A stretch of DNA of 64,000 bases, taken from assembly GCF_023101085.1 (NCBI RefSeq), contig NZ_CP064703.1:4836001-4900000 (forward strand), read 5' to 3'. Positions within the stretch are counted from its first letter, which is position 1, and each line of letters begins with the position of its first letter. Origin of the DNA: Bradyrhizobium sp. 170 (GTDB taxonomy: Bacteria > Pseudomonadota > Alphaproteobacteria > Rhizobiales > Xanthobacteraceae). The position numbers and the translations under genes were made by a program. Positions 17,730 to 26,445 of the stretch are shown here, piece by piece. The notes under the pieces were generated by a model that saw nothing but the letters and a program-made list of their open reading frames with translations, was not told where the DNA came from and did not search any database.

Positions 17730-18307
17730 GGCTGGACCGCGCTGTGGTGCCACTTGATGAAGCATTGTTCGGCGAGCCAATAGATCATACCCAGGACAAG
17801 GTTGTGGTTTACCGATATGAGATCACTGCCGCACTCTTCAACGATTGGATTTGCGATTCTCTCGATGACAAGTGCATTGATTTCCTCTGGAGTCTTCTGG
17901 GGAATCTGGCCGTAGATGACATGCGTGAACTCAGTCTCGGCCTTCGCTAGGATGTGCACGAAGATCAGCTGGGCTGATGAGTATAGAGACCAACGCTGCA
18001 ACAGCTTGGCGAACATCTCCTTTTTTTCGATAGCATCGTCGTAATATTGCGATCGCCCGCTGGCTTCCAGCTTTGCCTGCAGACCTGCAACGCCATCTGG
18101 GGCGCGCCGGATGTGATAGCGAGCAAGCTCATCGATGATCGTTTGGGTCTGCTCATTGCAGTCGTACTGCTCCTTAAGACGCAGGAGCAGCCTCTCGATC
18201 ATGCCCTTTTTGGTTTCGACGATTACCTTGTCGCGACCAACTATATCGCCGTGAGCGTGAGCGCCCTGCTGGCTGGAGATCGTACCTTGGCCGGTGGCGA
18301 TGTTCAT
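17726..18307 (-). CDS. ABC-three-component system C-terminal-domain component
   Basis: The 193-residue protein opens with a Gly/His-rich stretch ending HGDIVGRDK (about 20-28) and continues with a helical ABC-3C CTD: QTQTIIDELARYHIRRAPDG, YYDDAIEKKEMFAKLLQRW, then SAQLIFVHILAKAETEF. In the known layout this domain carries an N-terminal effector; here no enzymatic effector is fused. The preceding gene instead encodes a membrane peptide ending in the same GDIVGRDK motif, so the effector may be supplied separately. It is 24 bases after that gene. Confidence 0.75.
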   Translation of the reverse strand: MNIATGQGTISSQQGAHAHGDIVGRDKVIVETKKGMIERLLLRLKEQYDCNEQTQTIIDELARYHIRRAPDGVAGLQAKLEASGRSQYYDDAIEKKEMFAKLLQRWSLYSSAQLIFVHILAKAETEFTHVIYGQIPQKTPEEINALVIERIANPIVEECGSDLISVNHNLVLGMIYWLAEQCFIKWHHSAVQP

Positions 18308-18331
18308 GCGTGTCGTCGTGCTAGCGCGAAG

Positions 18332-18502
18332 CTAGTGCTTGTCTCGCCCGACAATGTCTCCTCCAGCACTTGCACGCGATTGATCAGTCGCTGTTCCATG
18401 CCGGTCCGCACGAACATTTTTTGTAAGCTGAAACGTCAACAGCGCTCCGCCCACTGCACCGGTCAGCAAGCCGCCCAAGAAATTCCATAGATCAAAACTC
18501 AT
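18332..18502 (-). CDS. Small transmembrane peptide with GDIVGRDK tail, first gene of the ABC-3C operon
   Basis: The 56-residue product has one Gly-rich transmembrane helix (about 6-26, LWNFLGGLLTGAVGGALLTF), a basic linker and a C-terminus reading SAGGDIVGRDKH. The last motif is nearly identical to one near the N-terminus of the next protein (HGDIVGRDKV). ATG 18502 is used because the longer frame upstream has no features. Inferred role: a membrane-acting effector or anchor of the ABC-3C system that associates with the CTD protein through the shared motif. No homologue is known to me. Confidence 0.6.
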   Translation of the reverse strand: MSFDLWNFLGGLLTGAVGGALLTFQLTKNVRADRHGTATDQSRASAGGDIVGRDKH

Positions 18503-18559
18503 TTGCGAATCCCCAGCCTCGTTCGTGAAACAACCATTGCCTGCCTTTATTGGGCGTCG

Positions 18560-18575
18560 CAACCGTTTACGGTTG
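18560..18575. promoter_or_regulatory. Palindrome upstream of the ABC-3C operon
   Basis: CAACCG and CGGTTG flank TTTA, giving a perfect 6-bp inverted repeat 58 bases before the first operon gene. AACGGTTGCA nearby at about 18608 repeats one half. This may be an operator, but no regulator gene is linked. Confidence 0.35.
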
Positions 18576-18585
18576 TGCACTGGAG

Positions 18586-18732
18586 TTAGCAGGAATCCTC
18601 GGGGAGCGATAACGGTTGCATCATACCGTCGATGTAGATTTCTCCTGTCTCAAGAGGCCGGTCTAGTCGTAGTGGGACATTGCAGGGCTTTCGTACGCGA
18701 AAGTTGCTCGATTGTTGCCCCGACCTAGTCAT
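18586..18732 (-). CDS. Small uncharacterised ORF upstream of the ABC-3C operon
   Basis: A 48-residue frame from ATG 18732 to TAA at 18586 encodes a basic N-terminus and LETGEIYIDGMMQPLSLPEDSC. No ribosome-binding site, family or conservation is visible, and it overlaps the likely promoter region of the ABC-3C genes. It is listed because the frame lies in a gap, but it may well be non-coding. Confidence 0.2.
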   Translation of the reverse strand: MTRSGQQSSNFRVRKPCNVPLRLDRPLETGEIYIDGMMQPLSLPEDSC

Positions 18733-18840
18733 GCCCCGTTTCAGATGAAATAGTCGCTCCCGTTCGCGCGAGGTGCCCACTCCTGGCGCGAAAACCACCA
18801 AAATCCGGGATAACCGGAGGAGCGAGAGGAAATCCCAGAT

Positions 18841-19620
18841 ATGCCCGATCGAATTCGCCTCGATGGCCGGGTTGCCGTCGTGACCGGCGCGGCCGGCGTC
18901 ATCGGAACCGCCACCATCGGCCTCCTGGCCGAACGCGGCGCCCGTATCGTCGCCGTCGACCGCAGGGAGCAGGATCTGGCGGCCGCCATCAAGGACCTGC
19001 CCGCCTCCGCCGAAGCGCTTGCGGTGACAGCTGACGTCACAAGCGAGGACGAAGTCGCGGAATATGTCCGCGCCACCGTCGACAGGTTCGGCACCATCGA
19101 TGCATTCTACAACAACGCCGGCATCGAGGGCGACATCAAGCCGATCCCGGAATATTCGCTGGAGAGTTTTCGCCGCGTGCTCGACGTCAATGTCGTCGGC
19201 GTCTTTCTCGGCATGAAGCATGTGCTGCCGGTGATGCTCAAACAAAACAAGGGCAGCATCATCAACACCGCCTCGATCGCCGGCCTGATGGGATCGCCGA
19301 TGATCGCGGTCTACAGCGCCAGCAAGCACGCGGTGATCGGGCTGACAAAAAGCGCCGCCTGGGAATGCACCGGCACCGGCGTGCGGGTCAATTGCGTTTG
19401 CCCCGGCCTGATCGACAGCCGGATGCTGAGCACGATCCTGCAGGGCCGCAATCCCGGCAACGAGCCGCCGCCGAACGAGAAGATCGTCGACCGGATTCCG
19501 GCGCGGCGGCTCGGACAGGCGTCCGAAGTCGCCTCCATCGTGGCGTTCCTCGCCTCCGACGAGGCGAGCTACGTTTCCGGCTCCGCCTATACCGTCGACG
19601 GCGGCCGCACCGCCGCCTGA
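18841..19620 (+). CDS. SDR family NAD(P)-dependent oxidoreductase
   Basis: The 259-residue classical short-chain dehydrogenase has the cofactor motif VTGAAGVIG at 14-22, AVDRREQD (the Asp favours NAD), NNAG near 94, catalytic Ser in NTASIAG and the YSASKHA Tyr/Lys pair near 158-162, and ends SGSAYTVDGGRTAA. It oxidises or reduces an alcohol/ketone; the substrate is unknown. The alpha/beta hydrolase follows 31 bases later, so the two are probably co-transcribed. A purine-rich ribosome site (GGAGCGAGAGG) precedes the ATG. Confidence 0.9.
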   Translation: MPDRIRLDGRVAVVTGAAGVIGTATIGLLAERGARIVAVDRREQDLAAAIKDLPASAEALAVTADVTSEDEVAEYVRATVDRFGTIDAFYNNAGIEGDIKPIPEYSLESFRRVLDVNVVGVFLGMKHVLPVMLKQNKGSIINTASIAGLMGSPMIAVYSASKHAVIGLTKSAAWECTGTGVRVNCVCPGLIDSRMLSTILQGRNPGNEPPPNEKIVDRIPARRLGQASEVASIVAFLASDEASYVSGSAYTVDGGRTAA

Positions 19621-19651
19621 TCTTTCAATCAACGCACGAGGTCTTCGCAAA

Positions 19652-20599
19652 ATGCCTGTCACGCTCGATCCCGATGCCGCCGCAGTCTACAAGGCTTTCC
19701 AGGAAGCTGGCCGTCCCGCCTATGAGACGCTGACCGCGCCGGAAGCGCGCGAATATTATCTGAACGCCCGCGTCGTCATGAACCCCGAGCCGCCCGCGCT
19801 CGAATCGAACAAGCCGCTGTCGATCCCCGCGCCGCACGGCGCGATCCCGGCGCGCATCTACACCCCGAAGACGCTGCGGAAGAACAACGGCCTTGCGCCG
19901 TGCCTGGTGTTCTTTCACGGCGGCGGCTGGGTAATCGGCGATCTCGATACCCATGAAGTGGCCTGCCAGAAGCTTGCCCATGAGGGCGAGTTGATCGTTA
20001 TCTCCGTCGACTACCGGCTGGCGCCCGAGCACAAATTCCCCGCCGCCGCCGATGACGCCATCACCGCGACGAAATGGGTTGCGGATAACGCCAAACAGCT
20101 CGGCATTGACGCGACGCACTTGCTGGTCGGTGGCGACAGCGCCGGCGGCAATCTTGCCGCCGTCGTGGCGCTGGCCGCGCGTGACGGCGACGGCCCAAAA
20201 CTCGCCGGCCAGGTGCTGATTTATCCCGCCACCGATTTTGCGATGAAGCATCCCTCGCACAGCGAACCCGAGACCAGCATCCTGCTGACGCACTCCGTGA
20301 TCAAATGGTTCTGCAACCACTATCTCAACGGCGCTGATGACATCGACCATTGGAAGGCCTCGCCCGCGCGCGCGAAAACGCTCGCCGGCCTGCCGCCGGC
20401 CTATGTGCTGACGGCGGGCGCCGATCCGTTGCGCGACGAGGGGGCCGAATATGCCGCGAGGCTCAAGGAAGCCGGCGTGCCCATGACCTATCGGCACTTC
20501 CCCGGCCAGTTCCACGGCTTCTTCACCATGGGCAAGCTTTTGCAGCAGGCCAATGTCGCGGTCAGCGAAATCGCCGCATGGCTGAAAGCGCTGAAATAA
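19652..20599 (+). CDS. Alpha/beta hydrolase of the hormone-sensitive lipase family
   Basis: The 315-residue esterase carries the HSL oxyanion motif FHGGGWVIG near 88-96, nucleophile elbow GGDSAGGN (Ser near 165), acidic TAGADPLRDEG and His in FPGQFHGFF. Such enzymes cleave short acyl esters or lactones in the cytoplasm. It follows an SDR gene closely, a pairing seen in small catabolic operons. No signal peptide is present. Confidence 0.9.
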   Translation: MPVTLDPDAAAVYKAFQEAGRPAYETLTAPEAREYYLNARVVMNPEPPALESNKPLSIPAPHGAIPARIYTPKTLRKNNGLAPCLVFFHGGGWVIGDLDTHEVACQKLAHEGELIVISVDYRLAPEHKFPAAADDAITATKWVADNAKQLGIDATHLLVGGDSAGGNLAAVVALAARDGDGPKLAGQVLIYPATDFAMKHPSHSEPETSILLTHSVIKWFCNHYLNGADDIDHWKASPARAKTLAGLPPAYVLTAGADPLRDEGAEYAARLKEAGVPMTYRHFPGQFHGFFTMGKLLQQANVAVSEIAAWLKALK

Positions 20600-20656
20600 C
20601 GCACATTGCAGATTGCGACCTGAACCCGTGAATTTCTCTCGCGCTTATCCGAGGCC

Positions 20657-21880
20657 GTGGTGATCGAACCCATCCTTGTATTCGGGATACCCGTCGACTT
20701 CATCCTGTTTGCGCTGACGCTGCTCGGCGTCGCGCTGTTTCATCACAAGACGCTTCAGGTCGCGCTGACCGGCCTTGCCGCGATTATCATCTACAAGCTG
20801 ATCTTCACCGGTTTCAAATACGGCACCGGCCTCAGCGGCCTCGGCCACCATATGGCGCATGAGTGGGTCACGCTCGGCAATCTGTTCCTGCTCTTGATGG
20901 GGTTTGCGCTGCTGTCCCGGCATTTCGAGGAAAGCCGGATTCCGGATGAGATGCCGGCGCTGTTGCCAGACGACTGGAAGGGCGGCGTTGTCCTGCTCGT
21001 CCTTGTGTTCGTGCTGTCGAGCTTCCTCGACAATATCGCGGCCGCCTTGATCGGCGGCACGGTTGCGCGCCACGTATTTCAAGGCAAGGTTCATATCGGC
21101 TATCTCGCCGCGATCGTCGCGGCCTCGAACGCCGGCGGAGCAGGCAGCGTCGTCGGCGACACCACCACCACCATGATGTGGATTGCCGGCGTCAGTCCCC
21201 TCGCGGTGGTGGAGGCCTATATCGCGGCCATCGTCGCCATGCTGATCTTTGCCGTGCCCGCCTCCATTCAGCAACAGCGCTACTCGCCGATCCAGAAGGA
21301 TGCGTCGAAAGGTCTGAAGATTGACCCGACGCGGGTTTTCATCGTCGCCGCCATTCTGATCGCCGCGCTGGCGGCCAACATCACCGCAAACCTCAAGTTC
21401 CCGGCTCTGCTCGATACCATCCCCGTTCTCGGCATCGCCGTCTGGGCGGTCATTCTGCTGACGGCTGGATTGCGCGCACCGGATTGGAAGGTGATGCCCG
21501 AAACCTTCAAGGGCACGATCTTCCTTCTGGCATTGGTCACCGCGGCCTCGTTGATGCCGGTCGAGAAACTACCCGCCGCTTCATGGCCGACCGCGCTGGG
21601 CTTAGGCTTCGTCTCCGCCGTGTTCGATAACATCCCCCTCACCGCGCTCGCGCTGAAACAAGGCGGCTACGATTGGGGCTATCTGGCCTACGCCGTCGGC
21701 TTCGGCGGATCGATGATCTGGTTCGGCTCGTCGGCGGGCGTCGCGCTGTCGAACATGTATCCGGAAGCCAAGTCGGTCGGACGCTGGGTCAGCCAGGGCT
21801 GGCCCATAGCTCTGGCGTATGTCGTCGGATTTTTCGTGATGCTGGCGGTACTCGGCTGGCACCCCGACGCGCCGCATTAG
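20657..21880 (+). CDS. NhaD/ArsB-superfamily ion permease
   Basis: The 407-residue protein has about eleven hydrophobic segments and the superfamily signatures SSFLDNIAAALIGGT near 117-131 and GGAGSVVGDTTTTMMWIAG near 155-173, which correspond to the discontinuous helices of NhaD-type Na+/H+ antiporters, and a second repeat FVSAVFDNIPLTALALKQGG. Substrate could be Na+/H+ or an organic anion such as citrate. GTG 20657 is the likely start; there is no ATG before the first helix. Spacing of 57 bases to the hydrolase leaves co-transcription open. Confidence 0.85.
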   Translation: MVIEPILVFGIPVDFILFALTLLGVALFHHKTLQVALTGLAAIIIYKLIFTGFKYGTGLSGLGHHMAHEWVTLGNLFLLLMGFALLSRHFEESRIPDEMPALLPDDWKGGVVLLVLVFVLSSFLDNIAAALIGGTVARHVFQGKVHIGYLAAIVAASNAGGAGSVVGDTTTTMMWIAGVSPLAVVEAYIAAIVAMLIFAVPASIQQQRYSPIQKDASKGLKIDPTRVFIVAAILIAALAANITANLKFPALLDTIPVLGIAVWAVILLTAGLRAPDWKVMPETFKGTIFLLALVTAASLMPVEKLPAASWPTALGLGFVSAVFDNIPLTALALKQGGYDWGYLAYAVGFGGSMIWFGSSAGVALSNMYPEAKSVGRWVSQGWPIALAYVVGFFVMLAVLGWHPDAPH

Positions 21881-22171
21881 CCGCTTTAAATTCTGACAGG
21901 CGAACGGCGGCGTCACGCCGCTCGAACGCGCGCATCTACGCCGCGCAAGATATTCAGAGCGCGCAACTTCCTGAAGCGGCACAACTGAGCGATGGCGCGC
22001 CTCAGTGCGCGCGCCCGAAGGTGGTGGCCGGCCTCGCGTCGGCCATCATCCCCATTGGTCGGCTCGGGTGCGCTGTACCGACTCAGGCCGCAATGTTATC
22101 TAACTTTCGTACTAGCTTTGGCACACAACGATCGGTCGGATGATTCGGCACACGATCGCGAGGAGAGAGCT

Positions 22172-23053
22172 ATGGCATTTTTCAAGCGCGAGCTCGGCCC
22201 GATCGAGCGCTTCGAGAACGCGCTGAAGGAAAAGCTGGCAGCGCGGCAGAAGCTGGCCGAGCGGTTGAGCGTCGCCGAAGCGGAACTTGCAGAAAAACGT
22301 ACCGCAGCCGAACGGCTGGCGGTGGCCGGGGCTGCCGCCGCCCGGCTCGATCGCGCAGAAGCCGCCATGCGCGCCGTCGAAGACCGCGCCAAGACATGGC
22401 GCGCCGAATTGGTGGAGTTCGACGAGCAAGTCGCCTCAGCCGAGCGCGCTTTGACTGATGCCAAGGCGCAGCGCGACCGCGACACCATGGCTGACCAGAT
22501 CGAAGCGATGGCTGCGGCGATCGAACGGGCAGCGCCCGGATTTGATGCCGGCGCCACCTCGCTGGTCGAGGCCGTCACCAAGGGTGCGCTGTCGATACCG
22601 GAAGCGACCAGGTTCTCGAGCAACGTGGATGCCGTGCGTCGCGAGGTTCTCTCCGCGGCAGACTTGATATGCTGGGAGCTGCGATCCGCCGCCGTGCGCA
22701 CACGTGCAGGCAACGCCAACCTCGCCAGCCTCACGCTGTCCGAATCGGAGCAGCCGCTATCGTCGGAGATCGAACGGCAGTTGATTTACACCCTCCATCC
22801 CTTGCTCTGGCGTGAGGACGGCGAGGTGCGCAAGGTTTCTGCCTTTACCCTGGTCGGGCTGCCCAAAGCGCTGCTGACGGTCGCGCTGCAGCATCAGCAT
22901 GTGGACCATCTCAACGCCCGCCGTGTGCAGACCCTGATGCATCTTCACGGCAGCGCAGGATTAGGCGAACCCGACGCTGACGATCCGCAGCTCGTCGATC
23001 TCGATGCCTTGCTCGCGGAGGGGACGCAGAGCGCACAAGCCGACGTTGCGTAA
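22172..23053 (+). CDS. Uncharacterised coiled-coil protein
   Basis: Not recognised. The 293-residue soluble protein has a long Ala/Glu-rich coiled coil (about 12-140), then a globular part containing CWELRSAAVRTRAGNANLASLTL and YTLHPLLWREDGEVRKVSAFTL, and an acidic C-terminus. AGGAGAG precedes ATG 22172 by eight bases, which decides this start over an upstream in-frame extension. The 290-base upstream gap holds no gene. The pattern of coiled coil plus small domain suggests a structural or adaptor role, which cannot be specified. Confidence 0.7.
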   Translation: MAFFKRELGPIERFENALKEKLAARQKLAERLSVAEAELAEKRTAAERLAVAGAAAARLDRAEAAMRAVEDRAKTWRAELVEFDEQVASAERALTDAKAQRDRDTMADQIEAMAAAIERAAPGFDAGATSLVEAVTKGALSIPEATRFSSNVDAVRREVLSAADLICWELRSAAVRTRAGNANLASLTLSESEQPLSSEIERQLIYTLHPLLWREDGEVRKVSAFTLVGLPKALLTVALQHQHVDHLNARRVQTLMHLHGSAGLGEPDADDPQLVDLDALLAEGTQSAQADVA

Positions 23054-23139
23054 GCCGGCGCAGATGACCACGGGCAAGTGCTGAACCAACGCTCCTGACG
23101 AACGTTGTCCGGGTTCATTCATGAATCCGGATTTCGGCG

Positions 23140-23976
23140 ATGCGGCTACGCGTTGTCACGCTCAACGTCTGGAATCGGCAAGGCGATCCGAAGCGAACCG
23201 GCTTGATCAACCGGGAACTACGCCGTCTCGCGCCCGATCTCGTGTCCTTCCAGGAAGTCGTCAAATCGCCGGACCGATCGCAGCTCGACGAATTGATTCA
23301 TGACACCGACCTGTATGGGACACATCAGGCTGACGTCTTGCGCAGTGTTCCGCCGCATGCCGATCGCTTCGGTGGCAGCGCCGTCGCGACGCGATGGCCG
23401 CATCAGGTCGAGGAAGTTCTGGACCTGCGCATGTCGGATGCGAACGACGTCCCCTGGTGCTCGCTGGCGGTAGCGGTGCCGCTGCCCGGCGAAGCCGACG
23501 TTTTGTTCATTGCGGCGACGACGTCGTGGCGGCTTGCCGCGGAATCGGCCCGGGAACGCCAGGTCGTTGCGCTGACGGATCTCGATGCGCGGCACCGGCG
23601 GGCGCTTCCCACCATCATCGCCGGCGATTTCAACGCGACGCCTGACGCGGCCAGCATTCGTTACATCAGGGGATTGCAGTCACTGGGCGGGCGGAGCGTG
23701 AGATATCACGACGCCTGGGAGGTCGCAGGCGAGGGTCATGGCCATACCTGGAGCGTCGACAATCCGAATGCAAAGTCGGAGATCGACATGATCGTTCGCC
23801 AGCCGCATCATCGCCGCAGGGTCGACTATGTGTTCGTGGCCTCCTGGGACGCCCATCCGAAGGCTGTCTGCGAGGTTCGAGCCGCATCTCTCGCGTTCGA
23901 CCAGCCGGTCGACGGCATCTGGCTCAGTGATCATTTTGGCGTTGTGGCCGATCTGGAAATCAGCGCCGCTCCCTGA
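23140..23976 (+). CDS. Endonuclease/exonuclease/phosphatase (EEP) family protein
   Basis: The 278-residue protein has all main EEP motifs: VVTLNVWNRQG near 5-15, FQEV with the metal-binding Glu near 41, IAGDFNATPDAAS near 165, and the terminal WLSDHFGVVADL with catalytic Asp-His. Members hydrolyse phosphodiesters in DNA, sphingomyelin, inositol phosphates or similar. No signal peptide is visible, so a cytoplasmic substrate is likely. TGAAC and CGTT with a 16-base gap lie at 23082-23106, a one-mismatch version of the EcfG promoter. Confidence 0.85.
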   Translation: MRLRVVTLNVWNRQGDPKRTGLINRELRRLAPDLVSFQEVVKSPDRSQLDELIHDTDLYGTHQADVLRSVPPHADRFGGSAVATRWPHQVEEVLDLRMSDANDVPWCSLAVAVPLPGEADVLFIAATTSWRLAAESARERQVVALTDLDARHRRALPTIIAGDFNATPDAASIRYIRGLQSLGGRSVRYHDAWEVAGEGHGHTWSVDNPNAKSEIDMIVRQPHHRRRVDYVFVASWDAHPKAVCEVRAASLAFDQPVDGIWLSDHFGVVADLEISAAP

Positions 23977-24105
23977 GGAATGGCCCTGCCCAAGGCTGTT
24001 TCCCCGGAATCGGGTGGCCGCCACGCCTCCATCCTGCGATCCCAACGTTCACGAAGCAGGCTGTGCCGTCCGGAGTGAAGCACGGCCGTGGCAGTGGAGA
24101 CACCA

Positions 24106-24618
24106 ATGAAATCCGAAAGCGCAAAGCGAACCGCCGTATCCGAAAACGATCCGGCAATCCGAAATCCGTTCGGCGTCATGGACGTTCCAAACCCCAACGA
24201 CGATGACGTGATGCAGTTTGCTCGCAACACGGCACCGGAAGAATCCGACGCCGACGAGAATGCAAAACCATGGGGCGCTCAAGGTACCAGTTACCAGCGC
24301 GACACGATCGAAGGCGAGTGGTCGAGCCGCTGGAAGGGTGCTGCGGACCCGACCATACCGGGCGATGCCCCCGATAAATGGAAACAGGGCCGGGGCGAAG
24401 CAAGAATCGTCGGAGACCGCGTGTACCTGTTATTCGACTGGGATTCCGGCAAGCGCAGGGGCCTCATCGACGCAAGGCGCGAAGGTCCGCGCCGGCTGGT
24501 GGGCAAGTATATCAACCTGAACAACCCGGAGATCACGGTCCCCTGGGTCGGGCTGGTGGTGAGCGATCAGAGAATAGACGGTTACTTCACGCAAGGCCGG
24601 GTGGATTTCCGCAGGTGA
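24106..24618 (+). CDS. Uncharacterised soluble protein
   Basis: Not recognised. The 170-residue acidic protein has a disordered N-terminal third (DENAKPWG) followed by a compact region containing IEGEWSSRWKG, VYLLFDWDSGKRRGLIDA and DQRIDGYFTQGRVDFR, which reads as a beta-rich barrel. ATG 24106 is used; GTG 24088 in frame is an alternative. It stands alone, with the GlxA regulator convergent at its 3' end. Confidence 0.6.
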   Translation: MKSESAKRTAVSENDPAIRNPFGVMDVPNPNDDDVMQFARNTAPEESDADENAKPWGAQGTSYQRDTIEGEWSSRWKGAADPTIPGDAPDKWKQGRGEARIVGDRVYLLFDWDSGKRRGLIDARREGPRRLVGKYINLNNPEITVPWVGLVVSDQRIDGYFTQGRVDFRR

Positions 24619-24635
24619 TGCCTTTCCAATGCCCC

Positions 24636-25574
24636 CTACCCGGCCCGAGCCGCGCGGCGCAGCGATTGCGGGGGCTGGCCGAAGGCGCGGATGAAAGCGC
24701 GGCGCATCCGCTCCGGATCGCGGAAGCCGGTGGTTTGCGCGACACGCTCGATCGCCTCGCTGGAGGACTGCACGCGCTGCCGCGCCACCTCGATGCGCAG
24801 CCGCTCCACCGCCTTTGACGGCGTGGTGCCGGTCTCTGCCATGAAGGCGCGGGTGAAATGCCGCGCACTCATGCCGGCCTGTTCGGCGAGATCTTCGACT
24901 GTGAGCGGCGCATCGAGATTCTCGCGGGCCCAGGCCAATAGCGGTCCGAACCGGCCGTTCGGGGCCTTCAATTCCAGCAACGAAGAGAATTGCGACTGGC
25001 CGCCGCTGCGGCGGTGATAGAGCACCAATTGCTTGGCGGTTTTCTGCGCGATCTCGTCGCCGTAATCCTCCGCGATCATCGCCAGCGACAGATCGATGCC
25101 CGCCGATATCCCGGCCGACGTCCAGATGTCGCCATCGCGGACGAAGATGCGATCGGGCTCCAGCTTCACCTGCGGATAGGCTTTGAGAAAATGCCGCGTG
25201 CGCTGCCAATGCGTGGTGGCGCGGCGGCCGTCGAGCAGGCCGGCCTCCGCGAGGATATAGGCGCCGGAGCAGACGCTGGCGATGCGGACGCCACGCCTCG
25301 CCATGGCGCGCACGAAGTCGAGTGTCTTCTCGCAGCTCGCTGCCTGCCGAACGCCCTCACCGCCCGCGACGATCAGCGTGCTGATCGCGCCCGACGGCTT
25401 TAGCCCGCGTGCGAGCATCTCGACGCCCGAGGATGAGCGCACCGGCCCCGGCGTCACCGCCACAACCCTGATCGAGGGTGCGTTTTCGGCGTAGCGCGCC
25501 CCGATCTCGAACACCGAAATCGGGCCGGCGGCGTCGAGCAACTGGAAATCCGGAAACACGAGAACGCCGATCAT
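24636..25574 (-). CDS. GlxA-type regulator (DJ-1/PfpI domain plus AraC HTH)
   Basis: The 312-residue protein combines an N-terminal class I glutamine-amidotransferase-like domain (MIGVLVFPDFQLLDAAGPI, SVCSGAYILAEAGLLDGRRATTHW with its nucleophile-elbow Cys) and a C-terminal AraC-type double HTH (LTVEDLAEQAGMSARHFTRAF, TGFRDPERMRRAFIRAFG). GlxA-like proteins activate transcription in response to small metabolites. ATG 25574 starts directly at the domain; a much longer frame upstream crosses the divergent gene and is not real. It is divergent from the gene at 25704, its most probable target. Confidence 0.9.
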   Translation of the reverse strand: MIGVLVFPDFQLLDAAGPISVFEIGARYAENAPSIRVVAVTPGPVRSSSGVEMLARGLKPSGAISTLIVAGGEGVRQAASCEKTLDFVRAMARRGVRIASVCSGAYILAEAGLLDGRRATTHWQRTRHFLKAYPQVKLEPDRIFVRDGDIWTSAGISAGIDLSLAMIAEDYGDEIAQKTAKQLVLYHRRSGGQSQFSSLLELKAPNGRFGPLLAWARENLDAPLTVEDLAEQAGMSARHFTRAFMAETGTTPSKAVERLRIEVARQRVQSSSEAIERVAQTTGFRDPERMRRAFIRAFGQPPQSLRRAARAG

Positions 25575-25703
25575 CTTGCAGCTCGCTTTTTGGCTGGGTC
25601 CTGATTTTGGCCCATGTCCTAAAATGAGGGAAATATGCCGTTTCGGACACGAGGCGACCATGTCAGGATGCCTCCCGTCAAGCCAAATTTTCCGGAGGTC
25701 ACG

Positions 25704-26408
25704 ATGTCCGCGCCGTCTCAAACTTCCACGCCGCTTCAGATCGGTCTCGTGCTGTTCCCAAAAGTCACCCAGCTTGATTTCACCGGTCCGTTGCAGGTGT
25801 TCTCCAGCCTGCCCGGCGCCAAGGTGCACTTGATCTGGAAGCGGATCGAGCCGGTCACGAGCGATTCCGTGCTGGTGCTGACGCCGACCACGACCTTTGC
25901 GGACTGCCCGCAGCTCGACGTCATCTGCGTGCCCGGCGGGTTCGGTACCGACGACATGATCAACGACGAGGAGATGCTGGCCTTCCTGCGCCAGCAGGCG
26001 CCGGGCGCAAAATACATCACCTCGGTCTGCACGGGTTCGCTGGTGCTCGGCGCCGCCGGCCTGCTCAAAGGCTATCGCGCGGCGACGCATTGGACGGCGA
26101 TGGATTTCCTCAGCGCTTTCGGCGCTATCCCGACCAAGACGCGCGTCTGCGTCGACCGCAACCGCGTCACCGGCGGCGGCGTCACTGCAGGCATCGATTT
26201 CGCGCTGACGCTGGTCTCGCTGCTGCACGACCAGAGGACCGCAGAGGCGATTCAGCTCCGCCTCGAATACAATCCCGCGCCACCGTTCAATTCCGGCTCG
26301 CCGGACACCGCGCCGCCGGAAGTCCTCGCCTTCATGAAAGACAGGATTGCGCCGGCGCAAATCCGCCGCGGCGAGATGATCGACCGCGCTGCCGCGCGGT
26401 TGGGGTAG
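25704..26408 (+). CDS. DJ-1/PfpI family protein, isonitrile hydratase-like
   Basis: The 234-residue protein has QIGLVLFPKVTQLDFTGPLQVF, VPGGFGTDDM and TSVCTGSLVLGAAGLLKGYRAATHW, the pattern of InhA-type isonitrile hydratases, with the active Cys in SVCTGS near 106. InhA hydrates isonitriles to N-formamides. ATG 25704 is preceded by CCGGAGG, which selects it over the longer frame from 25635. The divergent GlxA regulator shares 129 bases of promoter region. Confidence 0.88.
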   Translation: MSAPSQTSTPLQIGLVLFPKVTQLDFTGPLQVFSSLPGAKVHLIWKRIEPVTSDSVLVLTPTTTFADCPQLDVICVPGGFGTDDMINDEEMLAFLRQQAPGAKYITSVCTGSLVLGAAGLLKGYRAATHWTAMDFLSAFGAIPTKTRVCVDRNRVTGGGVTAGIDFALTLVSLLHDQRTAEAIQLRLEYNPAPPFNSGSPDTAPPEVLAFMKDRIAPAQIRRGEMIDRAAARLG

Positions 26409-26425
26409 ACGCTCGCTCTGCTGTC

Positions 26426-26445
26426 ATGCCCGCGAGGGCGGGCAT
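26426..26445. repeat. Short palindromic repeat (TGCCCGC...GCGGGCA)
   Basis: ATGCCCGC and GCGGGCAT form an 8-bp inverted repeat around four bases just after the DJ-1 family gene. Hairpins of this type (TCATGCCCGCGAnGGCGGGCATCCAGTA) are common dispersed repeats in Nitrobacteraceae as far as I recall. This is the only copy seen here. Confidence 0.5.

Noticed and set aside
24636..26360. A 574-codon minus-strand frame spanning the GlxA gene and the divergent DJ-1 family gene
   Set aside because: Only the part from 25574 has domain content; the rest is antisense to the gene at 25704.
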